A DNA stretch of 64,000 bases from Actinomycetota bacterium (GTDB lineage: Bacteria; Actinomycetota; Thermoleophilia; Solirubrobacterales; 70-9), in contig JAFDWB010000092.1 in assembly GCA_018268675.1 (NCBI GenBank), forward strand, positions 186,001 through 250,000. The letters are read 5' to 3'. The notes below the pieces were generated by a model. It worked only from the letters and a program-made list of their open reading frames with translations. It ran no database searches and was not told where the DNA came from. Of this stretch, positions 16,187 through 24,125 are shown piece after piece. The translations under genes and the position numbers were made by a program. Position 1 is the stretch's first letter. Each line of letters begins with the position of its first letter.

Positions 16187-17344
16187 GTGGACCTCACCCT
16201 GTACCGCTCGACGCAGTTTGGCAGCGCGAGGCGGACTCCGGGCCGACATGGATACGTCGCCTACTTCCCGGAGCCGATACCTCGAGCACTCGATCTGCCC
16301 GTCTCCACCGTGATGGCCCTCGCCGATGCCGAGGCCGCGCTTGGGCAACTCGCTGCCGTCGGCGGGTTGCTGCCCAATCCGGAGCTTCTGGTTCGCCCGT
16401 ACCTGCTCCGGGAGGCCGTCTCCTCGACCCGCATCGAGGGAACGCGGACGACGATCGGGGAGGTGCTGGACGTGGACGCGGCGGGCACGACTCCGGGGGC
16501 GGACGTGGAGGAAGTGGTCAACTACGTCGAGGCGATGCGCTGGGGAGCGGGAAGGCTCGGCGAACTGCCGATCAGCTCGAGGCTTCTGCGGGAGATACAC
16601 GAACGACTGATGGCCGGTGTCCGCGGTCGCGAGCTCGCCCCGGGGGAGTTCCGCACGACGCAGAACTGGATCGGCCCGCCGGGGTCGACGATCGAGTCGG
16701 CGCCGTTCGTCCCTCCACCGCCGCCCGAGTTGCCTGAGCTGCTTTCCGACTGGGAGCGATTCGCCAACGAAGAACCGGAGCTTCCGCTCCTGGTCCAGGA
16801 CGCGCTCCTGCATGCACAGTTCGAGACCATCCACCCCTTTCTTGACGGGAACGGGCGGCTCGGGAGGCTGTTGCTCATTTTCTTCCTCGTCGCGCGCGGT
16901 CGTCTGCCTGCCCCGCTGCTCTACCTGAGTTCACACCTGGAGCGCAATCGGGGGGCCTACTACGGGGCGCTGCAGACGCTCCGTGAGTCGGGCGACGCGC
17001 TCCCCTGGATCGACCTGTTCCTGAGCTCCGTGGGGATCGAGGCGACGGACGCGGTCGGGCGTGCTCGTCGGATCATCGAGCTTCGCGACCGGTATCTCGA
17101 AGTGGCAGCTTCCCTCGGTACCGCCAACGCCCTGGCCCTTGTTGATCTGATCTGCGAGAACCCGGTGGTCACGACTCGCTCGATCGAGAACCACCTCGGT
17201 GTCACTCGCCCGACGGCACTCCGGTTGCTGCGACGGATGGAGGAACGCGGGGTCCTGAGCGAGCGGGAGACGGGGGCGCGTGGTCAGCGCCGATATGTCG
17301 CCGACGATCTGCGGGCGTTGGTGATCGGACGGGAGAAGGCCTGA
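16187..17344 (+). CDS. Fic family protein with C-terminal winged helix
   Basis: A 385-residue Fic protein, predicted to transfer AMP from ATP to a target protein. The catalytic loop is HPFLDGNGRLGR (H216 to R227), a perfect match to HxFx(D/E)GNGRxxR. The N-terminal segment holds S80-T-R-I-E-G85, matching the inhibitory (S/T)xxxE(G/N) motif, so it should be self-inhibited (class II). The C-terminus (about 300-385) has VTTRSIENHLGVTRPTALRLLRRMEERG, a winged helix. The GTG at 16187 fits the -10 box; an earlier in-frame GTG would begin upstream of that box. It stands alone between two operons. Confidence 0.93.
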   Translation: MDLTLYRSTQFGSARRTPGRHGYVAYFPEPIPRALDLPVSTVMALADAEAALGQLAAVGGLLPNPELLVRPYLLREAVSSTRIEGTRTTIGEVLDVDAAGTTPGADVEEVVNYVEAMRWGAGRLGELPISSRLLREIHERLMAGVRGRELAPGEFRTTQNWIGPPGSTIESAPFVPPPPPELPELLSDWERFANEEPELPLLVQDALLHAQFETIHPFLDGNGRLGRLLLIFFLVARGRLPAPLLYLSSHLERNRGAYYGALQTLRESGDALPWIDLFLSSVGIEATDAVGRARRIIELRDRYLEVAASLGTANALALVDLICENPVVTTRSIENHLGVTRPTALRLLRRMEERGVLSERETGARGQRRYVADDLRALVIGREKA

Positions 17345-17394
17345 GAGGCGAGGAGGCAGCTCAGGCCCGTCGCCGCGGCCGCCGCCTGAGGGGC

Positions 17395-17400
17395 TACCTT
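17395..17400 (+). promoter_or_regulatory. -10 box for a leaderless carboxypeptidase transcript
   Basis: TACCTT ends 7 nt before the GTG at 17408. There is no purine-rich ribosome site in between, which suggests a leaderless message. Confidence 0.5.
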
Positions 17401-17407
17401 CGTCGGT

Positions 17408-18607
17408 GTGAGGAGCAAGCTCGGCTCTCTGCTCGCGGCGATCGCGATCGTCGCCCTCGTCGGCGCCGTTCCCGCGGCCGCCGGGCGAGCGAAGACGCTG
17501 CCTTATCTGCGGGTGCACCGGGTCCTGCCGAAGACGGTGACGCTGCCGGGGCCGCGGCCGCGGCTCGCCTGGCCGAGCGAAGGCGAGGCGACCGTGGCGG
17601 TGGAGGGGGTGGGCAGCCTCGGGTCGATCGGCGGCCGGCGGGCGGTGCCGATCGCCAGCGTCGCCAAGATGATGACCGCCTACCTGACCCTGCGGAAGTT
17701 CCCGCTCGAACCGGGGGCCGAAGGCTTCCACGTGACGATCACCGCCGCCGAGGCGGCCGAACAGCAGGCGCGGGCCGCGAGCGGGCAGTCGACCCTCCCG
17801 GTGGTGGCGGGCGAGAGGCTGTCCGAGCGCCAGCTGCTCGAGGCGCTGCTGATCCCCTCGGCCAACAACATCGCCGCCCTGCTCGCCGTCCATGTCGGCC
17901 CCGGCATGGGCGCGTTCCTCGGCAAGATGAATCGGGCGGCGCGGGCGCTGGGCATGTCGCGGACCACCTACACCGACCCCAGCGGCCTGGCGGCGAGCAC
18001 CGTCTCCACGCCCCTCGACCAGCTGAAGCTGGCCCGCGTGGATCTGGAAAACCCGACCTTCGCCCAGATCGTGGCGATGCAGGCGGTGACCCTGCCGGTG
18101 GTCGGCCGGGTCGCCAACCTCAACTACCTGGTCGGCCACCGCGGCTACATCGGGATCAAGACCGGCTCCGACGAAGCGGCGGGCGGCTGCCTGGTGTTCG
18201 CGCGGCAGACGAGCGTCGGCGGACGCACCTTCACCGTGATCGGTGCGGTCTTCGGCCAGCGGGTCGGCGAACCGGTCCACGCCGCCGTCGCCGCGGCCGA
18301 TCGGCTGGCGAGCTCGGTGGTCGCGACGGTGAAGGAACGGGTGGCGATCCCGGCCGGGACCAAGGTGATGACGCTCGAGAACTCGGCGGGCAAGACGGTC
18401 GCCGTGGACACCTCGCGGGCGCTCCGCGCGGTCGGCTGGCCGGGTCTGCATATCGCGACGCAGGTCACCGTCGGGGCTCCCCGCCGCGCCACCGCCCAAG
18501 GCGAACGCTTCGGCGTGGTGACGTTGCGCGGGGTGCCGGTCGCGCGGACGTCCGCTGTCGTCGCCGCACCGCTGAGCGAGCCCTCGCTTACTCCGCGCCT
18601 GCCCTGA
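17408..18607 (+). CDS. D-alanyl-D-alanine carboxypeptidase (peptidase S11)
   Basis: A 399-residue penicillin-binding protein of the DacA type, acting outside the membrane on peptidoglycan. A signal peptide occupies about residues 1-26 (AIAIVALVGAVPAAAG). The three active-site motifs are present: S84-V-A-K (acylated Ser), S151-A-N and K251-T-G. The region after 290 is a beta-rich domain. It probably trims terminal D-Ala from stem peptides. No C-terminal membrane anchor is evident, so it may be secreted or held by the uncleaved signal. It is a single gene. Confidence 0.92.
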   Translation: MRSKLGSLLAAIAIVALVGAVPAAAGRAKTLPYLRVHRVLPKTVTLPGPRPRLAWPSEGEATVAVEGVGSLGSIGGRRAVPIASVAKMMTAYLTLRKFPLEPGAEGFHVTITAAEAAEQQARAASGQSTLPVVAGERLSERQLLEALLIPSANNIAALLAVHVGPGMGAFLGKMNRAARALGMSRTTYTDPSGLAASTVSTPLDQLKLARVDLENPTFAQIVAMQAVTLPVVGRVANLNYLVGHRGYIGIKTGSDEAAGGCLVFARQTSVGGRTFTVIGAVFGQRVGEPVHAAVAAADRLASSVVATVKERVAIPAGTKVMTLENSAGKTVAVDTSRALRAVGWPGLHIATQVTVGAPRRATAQGERFGVVTLRGVPVARTSAVVAAPLSEPSLTPRLP

Positions 18608-18632
18608 GCGCCGCTTTCCCGGACCTCGGGCC

Positions 18633-18646
18633 GACCTGGCCAGGTC
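18633..18646. repeat. 14-bp perfect palindrome
   Basis: GACCTGG is followed directly by CCAGGTC in the gap between the carboxypeptidase and formamidase genes. It could be an operator or part of a terminator. No further evidence. Confidence 0.4.
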
Positions 18647-18772
18647 CCTGGTGTCGGAGTTGCCACCGTCCGGTTTCACCAACCTGTATGTGGCGATCGG
18701 TCCCACTCGGGACTAGAACGGCAGCGGGGCCGTAGGGCTCACACGGCAATCGCGTTCCGAGGGAGGTCTCTG

Positions 18773-20023
18773 ATGGAGAATCTGTACCCACTGGACAACA
18801 CCAAGAAGTTCACCGACCAGAAGTGCGTCGGTCACAACCGGTGGCATCCAGACATCCCGGCGGTCGCCAGTGTGAAGCCAGGGGACGTGTTCCGCGCCGA
18901 CGTGCGCGAGTGGTTCGACGGCGCCATCCACAACGACGACTCGGCCGAGGATGTGCGCAACGCGCCGCTGCCCGGCGTGCACGTGCTCAGCGGCCCGTTC
19001 CATGTGGAGGGGGCCGAGCCCGGTGACCTGCTTGTCGTCGACATCCTCGACATCGACGCCTGCCACGACGAGTCGGAGGGCCCCTACGCGGGCATGGGGT
19101 GGGGCTACACCGGCGTCTTCGCCAAGAACAACGGCGGCGGCTTCCTCACCGAGCGCTTCCCCGACGCCTACAAGGTGATCTGGGACTTCCAGGGCGACGT
19201 CGCGACCTCGCGCCACATCCCGGAATGCTCCTACGTCGGCATCCACCATCCGGGCCTGATGGGGACGGCGCCCTCGGCCGAGCTGCTGGCGAAGTGGAAC
19301 AAGCGCGAAGGCGACCTGATCGCCACCGACCCCGGCCGCGTCCCGCCGCTAGCCCTGCCGCCGCTGCCCGAAGGCGCGATCCTCGGCGAGCTGAGCGGGC
19401 AGGAGTTCGACCGGGTGGCGGGCGAGGCCGCCCGCACCGCGCCGCCGCGCGAGAACGGCGGCAACCAGGACATCAAGAACCTGACGGCCGGGACGCGGGT
19501 GTTCTACCCGGTGTACGTCGAGGGGGCGAAGCTGTCCTTCGGCGACCTGCACTTCTCCCAGGGCGACGGCGAGATCACCTTCTGCGGCGCGATCGAGATG
19601 GGCGGGTACATGGACCTGCACGTCGACCTGATCAAGGGCGGCATGGAGACCTTCGGCGTTGCCGAGAACGCGATCTTCATGCCCGGCATCCGCGACCCGC
19701 AGTACTCGGAGTGGATCGCCTTCTCGGGGGTGTCGGTCGACCTCGACGGCAAGCAGCACTACCTCAACTCGCAGCTGGCCTACGAACGGGCGTGTCACCA
19801 CGCGATCGACTACCTGATGACGTTCGGGTATACCGACATCCAGGCGTACATGATCCTCGGCTCGGCGCCGATCGAGGGTCGCTTCTCGGGTGTGGTCGAC
19901 ATCCCCAACTCCTGCGCGACCGTGTACCTCCCGCGGGCGATCTTCGACTTCGACGTCACCCCGTCGAGCGGCCCGCAACACAAGGTGACGCAGGGCATCC
20001 AGGTGCCCCGGTCGGCGAACTGA
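18773..20023 (+). CDS. Formamidase (FmdA/AmdA family)
   Basis: A 416-residue member of the formamidase/acetamidase family, which hydrolyses formamide to formate and ammonia in the cytoplasm. Evidence: HNRWHPDIPAVASVKPGD at the N-terminus, HVLSGPFHVEGAEPGDLL, the segment HPGLMGTAPS, then GGNQDIKNLTAGTRVFYPV and SFGDLHFSQGDGE, which carry the conserved Asp, His and Glu of the family. Length matches FmdA. GGGAGGT precedes the ATG. The FmdB-like zinc ribbon gene follows after 7 nt, reproducing the fmdA-fmdB pairing. Formamide could come from ring-nitrogen catabolism in the neighbouring clusters; that link is inference. Confidence 0.92.
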   Translation: MENLYPLDNTKKFTDQKCVGHNRWHPDIPAVASVKPGDVFRADVREWFDGAIHNDDSAEDVRNAPLPGVHVLSGPFHVEGAEPGDLLVVDILDIDACHDESEGPYAGMGWGYTGVFAKNNGGGFLTERFPDAYKVIWDFQGDVATSRHIPECSYVGIHHPGLMGTAPSAELLAKWNKREGDLIATDPGRVPPLALPPLPEGAILGELSGQEFDRVAGEAARTAPPRENGGNQDIKNLTAGTRVFYPVYVEGAKLSFGDLHFSQGDGEITFCGAIEMGGYMDLHVDLIKGGMETFGVAENAIFMPGIRDPQYSEWIAFSGVSVDLDGKQHYLNSQLAYERACHHAIDYLMTFGYTDIQAYMILGSAPIEGRFSGVVDIPNSCATVYLPRAIFDFDVTPSSGPQHKVTQGIQVPRSAN

Positions 20024-20030
20024 GGTCACG

Positions 20031-20324
20031 GTGACGACCTACGAGTACCGCTGCGACGGCGACGGGGCGTTGCAGGAGGCGGAGTTCCCGCTGGGCAGCG
20101 CGCCGCAGGCGATCGCGTGCGGGCGGTGCGGGGGAGAGGCGCGGCGGGTCTTCTCCGCGCCGATGGTCGGCTCCTCGCGGCGCGACCTGGCGGCGATGAT
20201 CGGCCGGGCCGAGAAGTCGCGCACCGATCCCGACCTGGCCACCTCCCTGCCGCCCGCGAGCGGGCGCCGGCGCACGCCGACCGCCCCGCTCACGCCGGCC
20301 CTGAAGCGCCTGCCGCGACCGTGA
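20031..20324 (+). CDS. FmdB-like zinc ribbon protein
   Basis: A 97-residue protein with the FmdB N-terminus TYEYRC and a second half-site CGRCGG. The first knuckle has one Cys only (YRCDGDG rather than the usual CxxC), so the zinc site looks incomplete. The C-terminal half is basic and low in complexity. FmdB was proposed as a regulator of formamidase expression; its biochemical role is unclear. The GTG start follows the formamidase stop by 7 nt, so the two are co-transcribed. Confidence 0.8.
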   Translation: MTTYEYRCDGDGALQEAEFPLGSAPQAIACGRCGGEARRVFSAPMVGSSRRDLAAMIGRAEKSRTDPDLATSLPPASGRRRTPTAPLTPALKRLPRP

Positions 20325-20330
20325 CCCGAC

Positions 20331-20903
20331 CTAGTTGAACACCACGTAGAAGGGGTGGTTTTCGTTCGTGCCCGCTCCGTTGCGAATCGACACCCATACC
20401 GGGGTGCCGGCGGGACACGCGAGCGTGAGGGGGTCGCCGTTGGCGATGATGCTTCCCTGCGTGAACGTGCCGGTGTCGCCGCCGACGTGGGGCGTGGTGA
20501 CCTCGATCGACTGCACGGGCACCGATGGGGCGATGCAGTAGACCCCGGTGATGCTCGAGAGGGAGGCAGAGGCGACGTTCTTCGAGGCCGCGACGTCGAG
20601 GGTCCCGTTGGCTTCGATCCGGGCAAAGGCGACCGCGCTGCCCGGCGCACCGGCTTCGCCCCGTTCCCCGCGCGGTCCTTGTGCCCCGGTGTCGCCCTTC
20701 GGTCCCTGCGGACCGGTCAGCGTGGCTTTCGATTTTTTGCTGAGTTTGCTCGGCGTCACGGCTTCTTTCGTCAGCTGCCTGGTGCCGACGCTTTCTTTCC
20801 CCAGCTGGGTGGCGGCGAAGGCGGTGCCACCCGCGAGCGCGACGAAGAGGGCCAGCGAGGCGACGACGTTCGCGTAGGTGAGCTTGCTGCGCAGGTGCTT
20901 CAT
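20331..20903 (-). CDS. Exported collagen-like protein
   Basis: A 190-residue exported protein. Its N-terminus, MKHLRSKLTYANVVASLALF, followed by VALAGGTAFA, is a signal peptide of a kind I associate with Thermoleophilia surface proteins. Next comes QLGKESVGTRQLTKEAVTPSKL, then eight Gly-X-Y triplets (about residues 64-88: GPQGPKGDTGAQ and onward), then a beta-rich C-terminal domain with two Cys (VYCIAP, TLACPAG). A good AGGACTG site precedes the ATG. It is probably a surface or secreted trimer-forming protein. The C-terminal domain is not recognised. Confidence 0.85.
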   Translation of the reverse strand: MKHLRSKLTYANVVASLALFVALAGGTAFAATQLGKESVGTRQLTKEAVTPSKLSKKSKATLTGPQGPKGDTGAQGPRGERGEAGAPGSAVAFARIEANGTLDVAASKNVASASLSSITGVYCIAPSVPVQSIEVTTPHVGGDTGTFTQGSIIANGDPLTLACPAGTPVWVSIRNGAGTNENHPFYVVFN

Positions 20904-21013
20904 TGCAGTCCTTCCGATTGCGAGGTGGACGGGATGAGACGAGCGGGAGCCTCCCATGCGTCGAGCCACCGGACAAGCTCCCTCGACCGATTTCTTTCCA
21001 GGCCGGCGCTCGC

Positions 21014-22723
21014 TCAGCGCCAGAGCTCGCGGCGCAGGAGGGCGTTGCCGCGCTCGAGCTGCTCGATCGTCGCCCCGGCGACCGAGCGCACGCGGGTTTC
21101 GCGGTTGACGCGGGCCTGGATCTCGCGGTGGGACCTGCCGGTGCGGCGGGCCACGTCGGCGACCATGCGGCTGCGCTCGTTGCGCAGGCGCTCGCGGGCG
21201 GCGTAGGCGGACTCGCGCTCGGGCTCGCGATCCTCGGGGGCGACCGCGGGCCGGGCGAGGGCGACCGGCTTCCTCGCCGGCGCGGGATCGTCGGTGGGGA
21301 AGAGCTGGAGCGTGGTCTCGCTCATGATCGCCCCGGCCAGCTCGGCGTCGCCGGAGCTGAGCGCGGCGAAGCCGGCGCCGGGCTCGCGGCGCTCCTGCTC
21401 GGGCTCGTCGAGCTCCTCGTCCTCGGCGGCGGGGGAGAGGTCGAGGGCGTGGCGGCGCTCCGCCTCGATCTCGTGGGCGAGCGCCTTCAGCCGCGGGTCG
21501 GCTGGCATCAGCAGGTAGCTCATCTGGCGGCGCGGGCGCGGGGTCGCGCGGATGAAGCGGCCGACCACCTGGCGGAAGAAGAGCTCGGTCCGCGACGCGG
21601 TCGCGTAGACGCCGACCCGCAGCCGGGGGATGTCGACGCCCTCGGAGACCATCAGGACCGAGACCAGCCAGCGCCGCGCGGAGGAGGCGAAGTCGGCGAT
21701 CCGGCGGCTGGCGTCGGGCTCGTCGCTCATCACGATCTCCGGTTGCTCGCCGGCGATCGAGGCGAGCCGGGCCGCGATCGCCCGCGCGTGCTCCTGGTCG
21801 GCGGCGATCACCAGGCCGCCCGCGTCGGGGTGCCCGTCGGCGCGCACCTCGCTCAGCCTCGCGTCGCCGTCGCGGAGCACCTCGCCCATCCACTCGCCGT
21901 CGGGGCTGAGCGCCGTGCGCAGGCGCCGCGCCGACTCCGCCGCGGGCAGGACGAGGTCGAAGTCGGCGCTCCGCAGCCGGCCGTCGGAGACCCACTCCAT
22001 CTCGCCGTCGTAGGGGAGGAAGGTGATCGGGCGGCAGACCCGGTCGCGCAGCGCCTGCGGGTAGCCGTAGACGTAATCGGCGCGGCTGAGGCCGTCGTCG
22101 TCGTAGGCGACCCAGGGGATCGCCGAGTTGTCGGAGCGGAACGGGGTGCCGGAGAGCAGCAGGCGGAAGCGCGCGCCGTCGAAGGCCTTGCGGGTCTGCA
22201 TGCCCCAGGCGGCCTGGTCGCCCATGTGGTGGGGCTCGTCGGCGATCAGCAGGGTCGTCCGGCGCGCGGCGGCCTGGCGGTGGGTGTCCGGGCCGGCGGC
22301 GATCGTCTGGTAGGTGACCGCGATGCCGTGGAAGTCGGCCGACTCCGGCCCGTCGGAGTTCGGCCGGTTCGGCTCCAGGTCGATCCCGTAGCGAGCCGCG
22401 TCGGCGGCCCACTGCCGGCAGATGTGGGTGGTCGGCCCGGCGACGACCACCCGCGAGACGAACCCCGCGCTCAGCATCCGGTGGGCGATGTGCAGGCCGA
22501 ACGTGGTCTTCCCCGCCGCGGGCGTCGCCGACGCCAGGAAGCTCGCTCCCGAGTGCGCCCGCACCGCTTCCGTCGCCTCCTCCTGCCACGCGCGCAGCGG
22601 CCTCCCCTCGGGCCACGCAGGCAGCGAGCGGGCCCGCGCCCCGCCGCCGATGAGTTGCTGAGGGGCGTCGTACAAGGGCGGGCAACAATAGGGTCGGGCG
22701 CGGCGGAGGCATCCCGTCCGCAT
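21014..22723 (-). CDS. DEAD/DEAH-box superfamily II helicase
   Basis: A 569-residue helicase. Motif I is ATPAAGKTTF, motif II is DEPHH, motif III is LLLSGTPFRS, and the second RecA domain has SVLMVSEGVDIPRLRVGVYAT and FRQVVGRFIRATP (motifs V and VI), resembling type III restriction/UvrB-like and phage helicases. The C-terminal 150 residues are charged and end with a helix-turn-helix-like stretch (RTGRSHREIQARVNRET). No methyltransferase or nuclease partner lies nearby. The start is uncertain; the first 25 residues look non-conserved. It probably unwinds or translocates on DNA or RNA; the role is unknown. Confidence 0.85.
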   Translation of the reverse strand: MRTGCLRRARPYCCPPLYDAPQQLIGGGARARSLPAWPEGRPLRAWQEEATEAVRAHSGASFLASATPAAGKTTFGLHIAHRMLSAGFVSRVVVAGPTTHICRQWAADAARYGIDLEPNRPNSDGPESADFHGIAVTYQTIAAGPDTHRQAAARRTTLLIADEPHHMGDQAAWGMQTRKAFDGARFRLLLSGTPFRSDNSAIPWVAYDDDGLSRADYVYGYPQALRDRVCRPITFLPYDGEMEWVSDGRLRSADFDLVLPAAESARRLRTALSPDGEWMGEVLRDGDARLSEVRADGHPDAGGLVIAADQEHARAIAARLASIAGEQPEIVMSDEPDASRRIADFASSARRWLVSVLMVSEGVDIPRLRVGVYATASRTELFFRQVVGRFIRATPRPRRQMSYLLMPADPRLKALAHEIEAERRHALDLSPAAEDEELDEPEQERREPGAGFAALSSGDAELAGAIMSETTLQLFPTDDPAPARKPVALARPAVAPEDREPERESAYAARERLRNERSRMVADVARRTGRSHREIQARVNRETRVRSVAGATIEQLERGNALLRRELWR

Positions 22724-22799
22724 TGCGCCGCGCTTCCGGCAGGGGCGTGTGCCGGCTGACGCCCGGCGGCGCGCCGGGTCCAGGGAGCCCCGGCCTTCC

Positions 22800-22838
22800 G
22801 GTGTTCCTTACTTGCACATAGGCCAAGTAAGGAACACC
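22800..22838. terminator. Long perfect hairpin (15-bp stem)
   Basis: GGTGTTCCTTACTTG (22800-22814) is exactly complementary to CAAGTAAGGAACACC (22824-22838), with a 9-nt loop. It has no T run, so it is not a textbook intrinsic terminator. The preceding GGCCTTCCG also precedes the hairpin at 45651. Confidence 0.6.
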
Positions 22839-22852
22839 GCGGGGCCGACCCC

Positions 22853-22905
22853 CCGGTGAGTTCGCAGAAACCCGCGCATAGCGCGGTGAATTGCGAACTC
22901 ACCGG
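22853..22905. repeat. Nested long hairpin (14-bp outer stem)
   Basis: CCGGTGAGTTCGCA (22853-22866) pairs with TGCGAACTCACCGG (22892-22905). Inside, CCGCGC (22872-22877) pairs with GCGCGG (22881-22886) around ATA. The core GGTGAGTT/AACTCACC is shared with the hairpin at 40287-40340. It lies between two leftward genes. Confidence 0.65.
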
Positions 22906-22978
22906 CTCGGGCCACACGGCGGTCGTCCTTTCCCACCCTGCGCGCCTTCCGACCGCTGTGCCGGCGGCGCCTGGCCGG

Positions 22979-24115
22979 CTACGCCCCGGCCCGCGTCAGG
23001 CGGTCAGCTGCCAGGGCGAGGACCGTCGCCATCTGGAGGGCCGCCTCGAGGCCGTCGGGGGAGGCGAACTGGGTGGCGCCCGCGTCGGAGTGGAACGCCC
23101 AGCCTTCGGGGCGGCCGACGCCGATCAGGGCGGCGGGGACGCGCTGGGTGACGTTGCCCCAGTCGGTGGCGAAGGGGAGGGTGCCGGGGGCGGGCTCGAA
23201 GTCGCGGCCGCAGGCGGCGAAGGCCGCGGCGACCGCGGCGGCGACCCGGTCGTCGGGGTTGACGCCGGTGACCAGCGGCCCGGGGCGCCACTCGAGCGCC
23301 GGGAGGGCGTCGCGGATGCTCGCGGCCGTGCGCTCGAGGCTCGCCTCGTCGTCGCCGAAGACCAGCAGCGACCCGTTCAGGGCGAGGCCGGTGCCCTCCT
23401 CGACGTCGCCGTCCAGCTCGACCCGCTCGATCATCAGGTCGTCGCGGGAGAACTCGCGGCACGCGTCGAGCAGCGACCCGACCGCCTCGATCGGCGGCTG
23501 GGCGGCATCGTCGCGCAGGCTGCGCTGCCCGTAGAGGCCGAAGAAGAGGCGACGCATCCAGCGCGACCGCGGCCACACGGTGTTCTTGAACTCGGGATGG
23601 ACGTAGAGCGCCGCGTCGACCTCGTCCCAGACGCCCGCCGCGGCGCTCAGCAGCTTGCCGCCACCGCGGGCGACCGTCTGCGGCGCGTGGATCTCGTCGG
23701 CCGGGCAGCCGACCACGACGATCTCCCCGGCGAAGCCGCCGTCGAGCCCGGCCAGCGCCAGCGCGGCGCCGGTCGCCGCCGCGGCGATCGGACCGTGCCC
23801 GCAGGAGTGGACGGGCCGCACGCTGCCGTCGGCCTCGACCGCGGGGACGGCGTCGTACAGCGCCGCGATCCCCACCCGCGCCCCGGGCGACGCGCCCGCC
23901 AGGCGGGCCACGAAGGCCGTCTCCATGCCCGCCACGCCGCGGGTCACCGAGAAGCCGGCGGCGGCGAGCAGGTCGGCGAGGTGCGCGGCGCACTCCCGCT
24001 CCTCGTGGGCCAGCTCCGGGTGGGCGTGGACGAAGTCGATCGTCGCTTCGATCCGCTCGCGGCGGGCGTCGACCGCGCCGATGATCTCCGCGTCGCGTCG
24101 GGTTTGCTCAGGCAT
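22979..24115 (-). CDS. M20 family amidohydrolase (M20D type)
   Basis: A 378-residue metal-dependent amidohydrolase. VHAHPELAHEERECAAHL opens the family, ALYDAVPAVEADGSVRPVHSCGHGPIAAAATGAA holds the first metal ligands (His-Cys-Gly-His), and GCPADEIHAPQ corresponds to the catalytic Glu region, where the usual EE is DE. The ATG at 24115 has GAGGAGAG upstream; an earlier ATG at 24142 would overlap the previous gene. It cleaves an amide bond, for instance an N-acyl amino acid or allantoate-like intermediate. It is the last gene of a four-gene operon with an aminotransferase and a second M20 enzyme. Confidence 0.88.
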   Translation of the reverse strand: MPEQTRRDAEIIGAVDARRERIEATIDFVHAHPELAHEERECAAHLADLLAAAGFSVTRGVAGMETAFVARLAGASPGARVGIAALYDAVPAVEADGSVRPVHSCGHGPIAAAATGAALALAGLDGGFAGEIVVVGCPADEIHAPQTVARGGGKLLSAAAGVWDEVDAALYVHPEFKNTVWPRSRWMRRLFFGLYGQRSLRDDAAQPPIEAVGSLLDACREFSRDDLMIERVELDGDVEEGTGLALNGSLLVFGDDEASLERTAASIRDALPALEWRPGPLVTGVNPDDRVAAAVAAAFAACGRDFEPAPGTLPFATDWGNVTQRVPAALIGVGRPEGWAFHSDAGATQFASPDGLEAALQMATVLALAADRLTRAGA

Positions 24116-24125
24116 CCGGCTCTCC

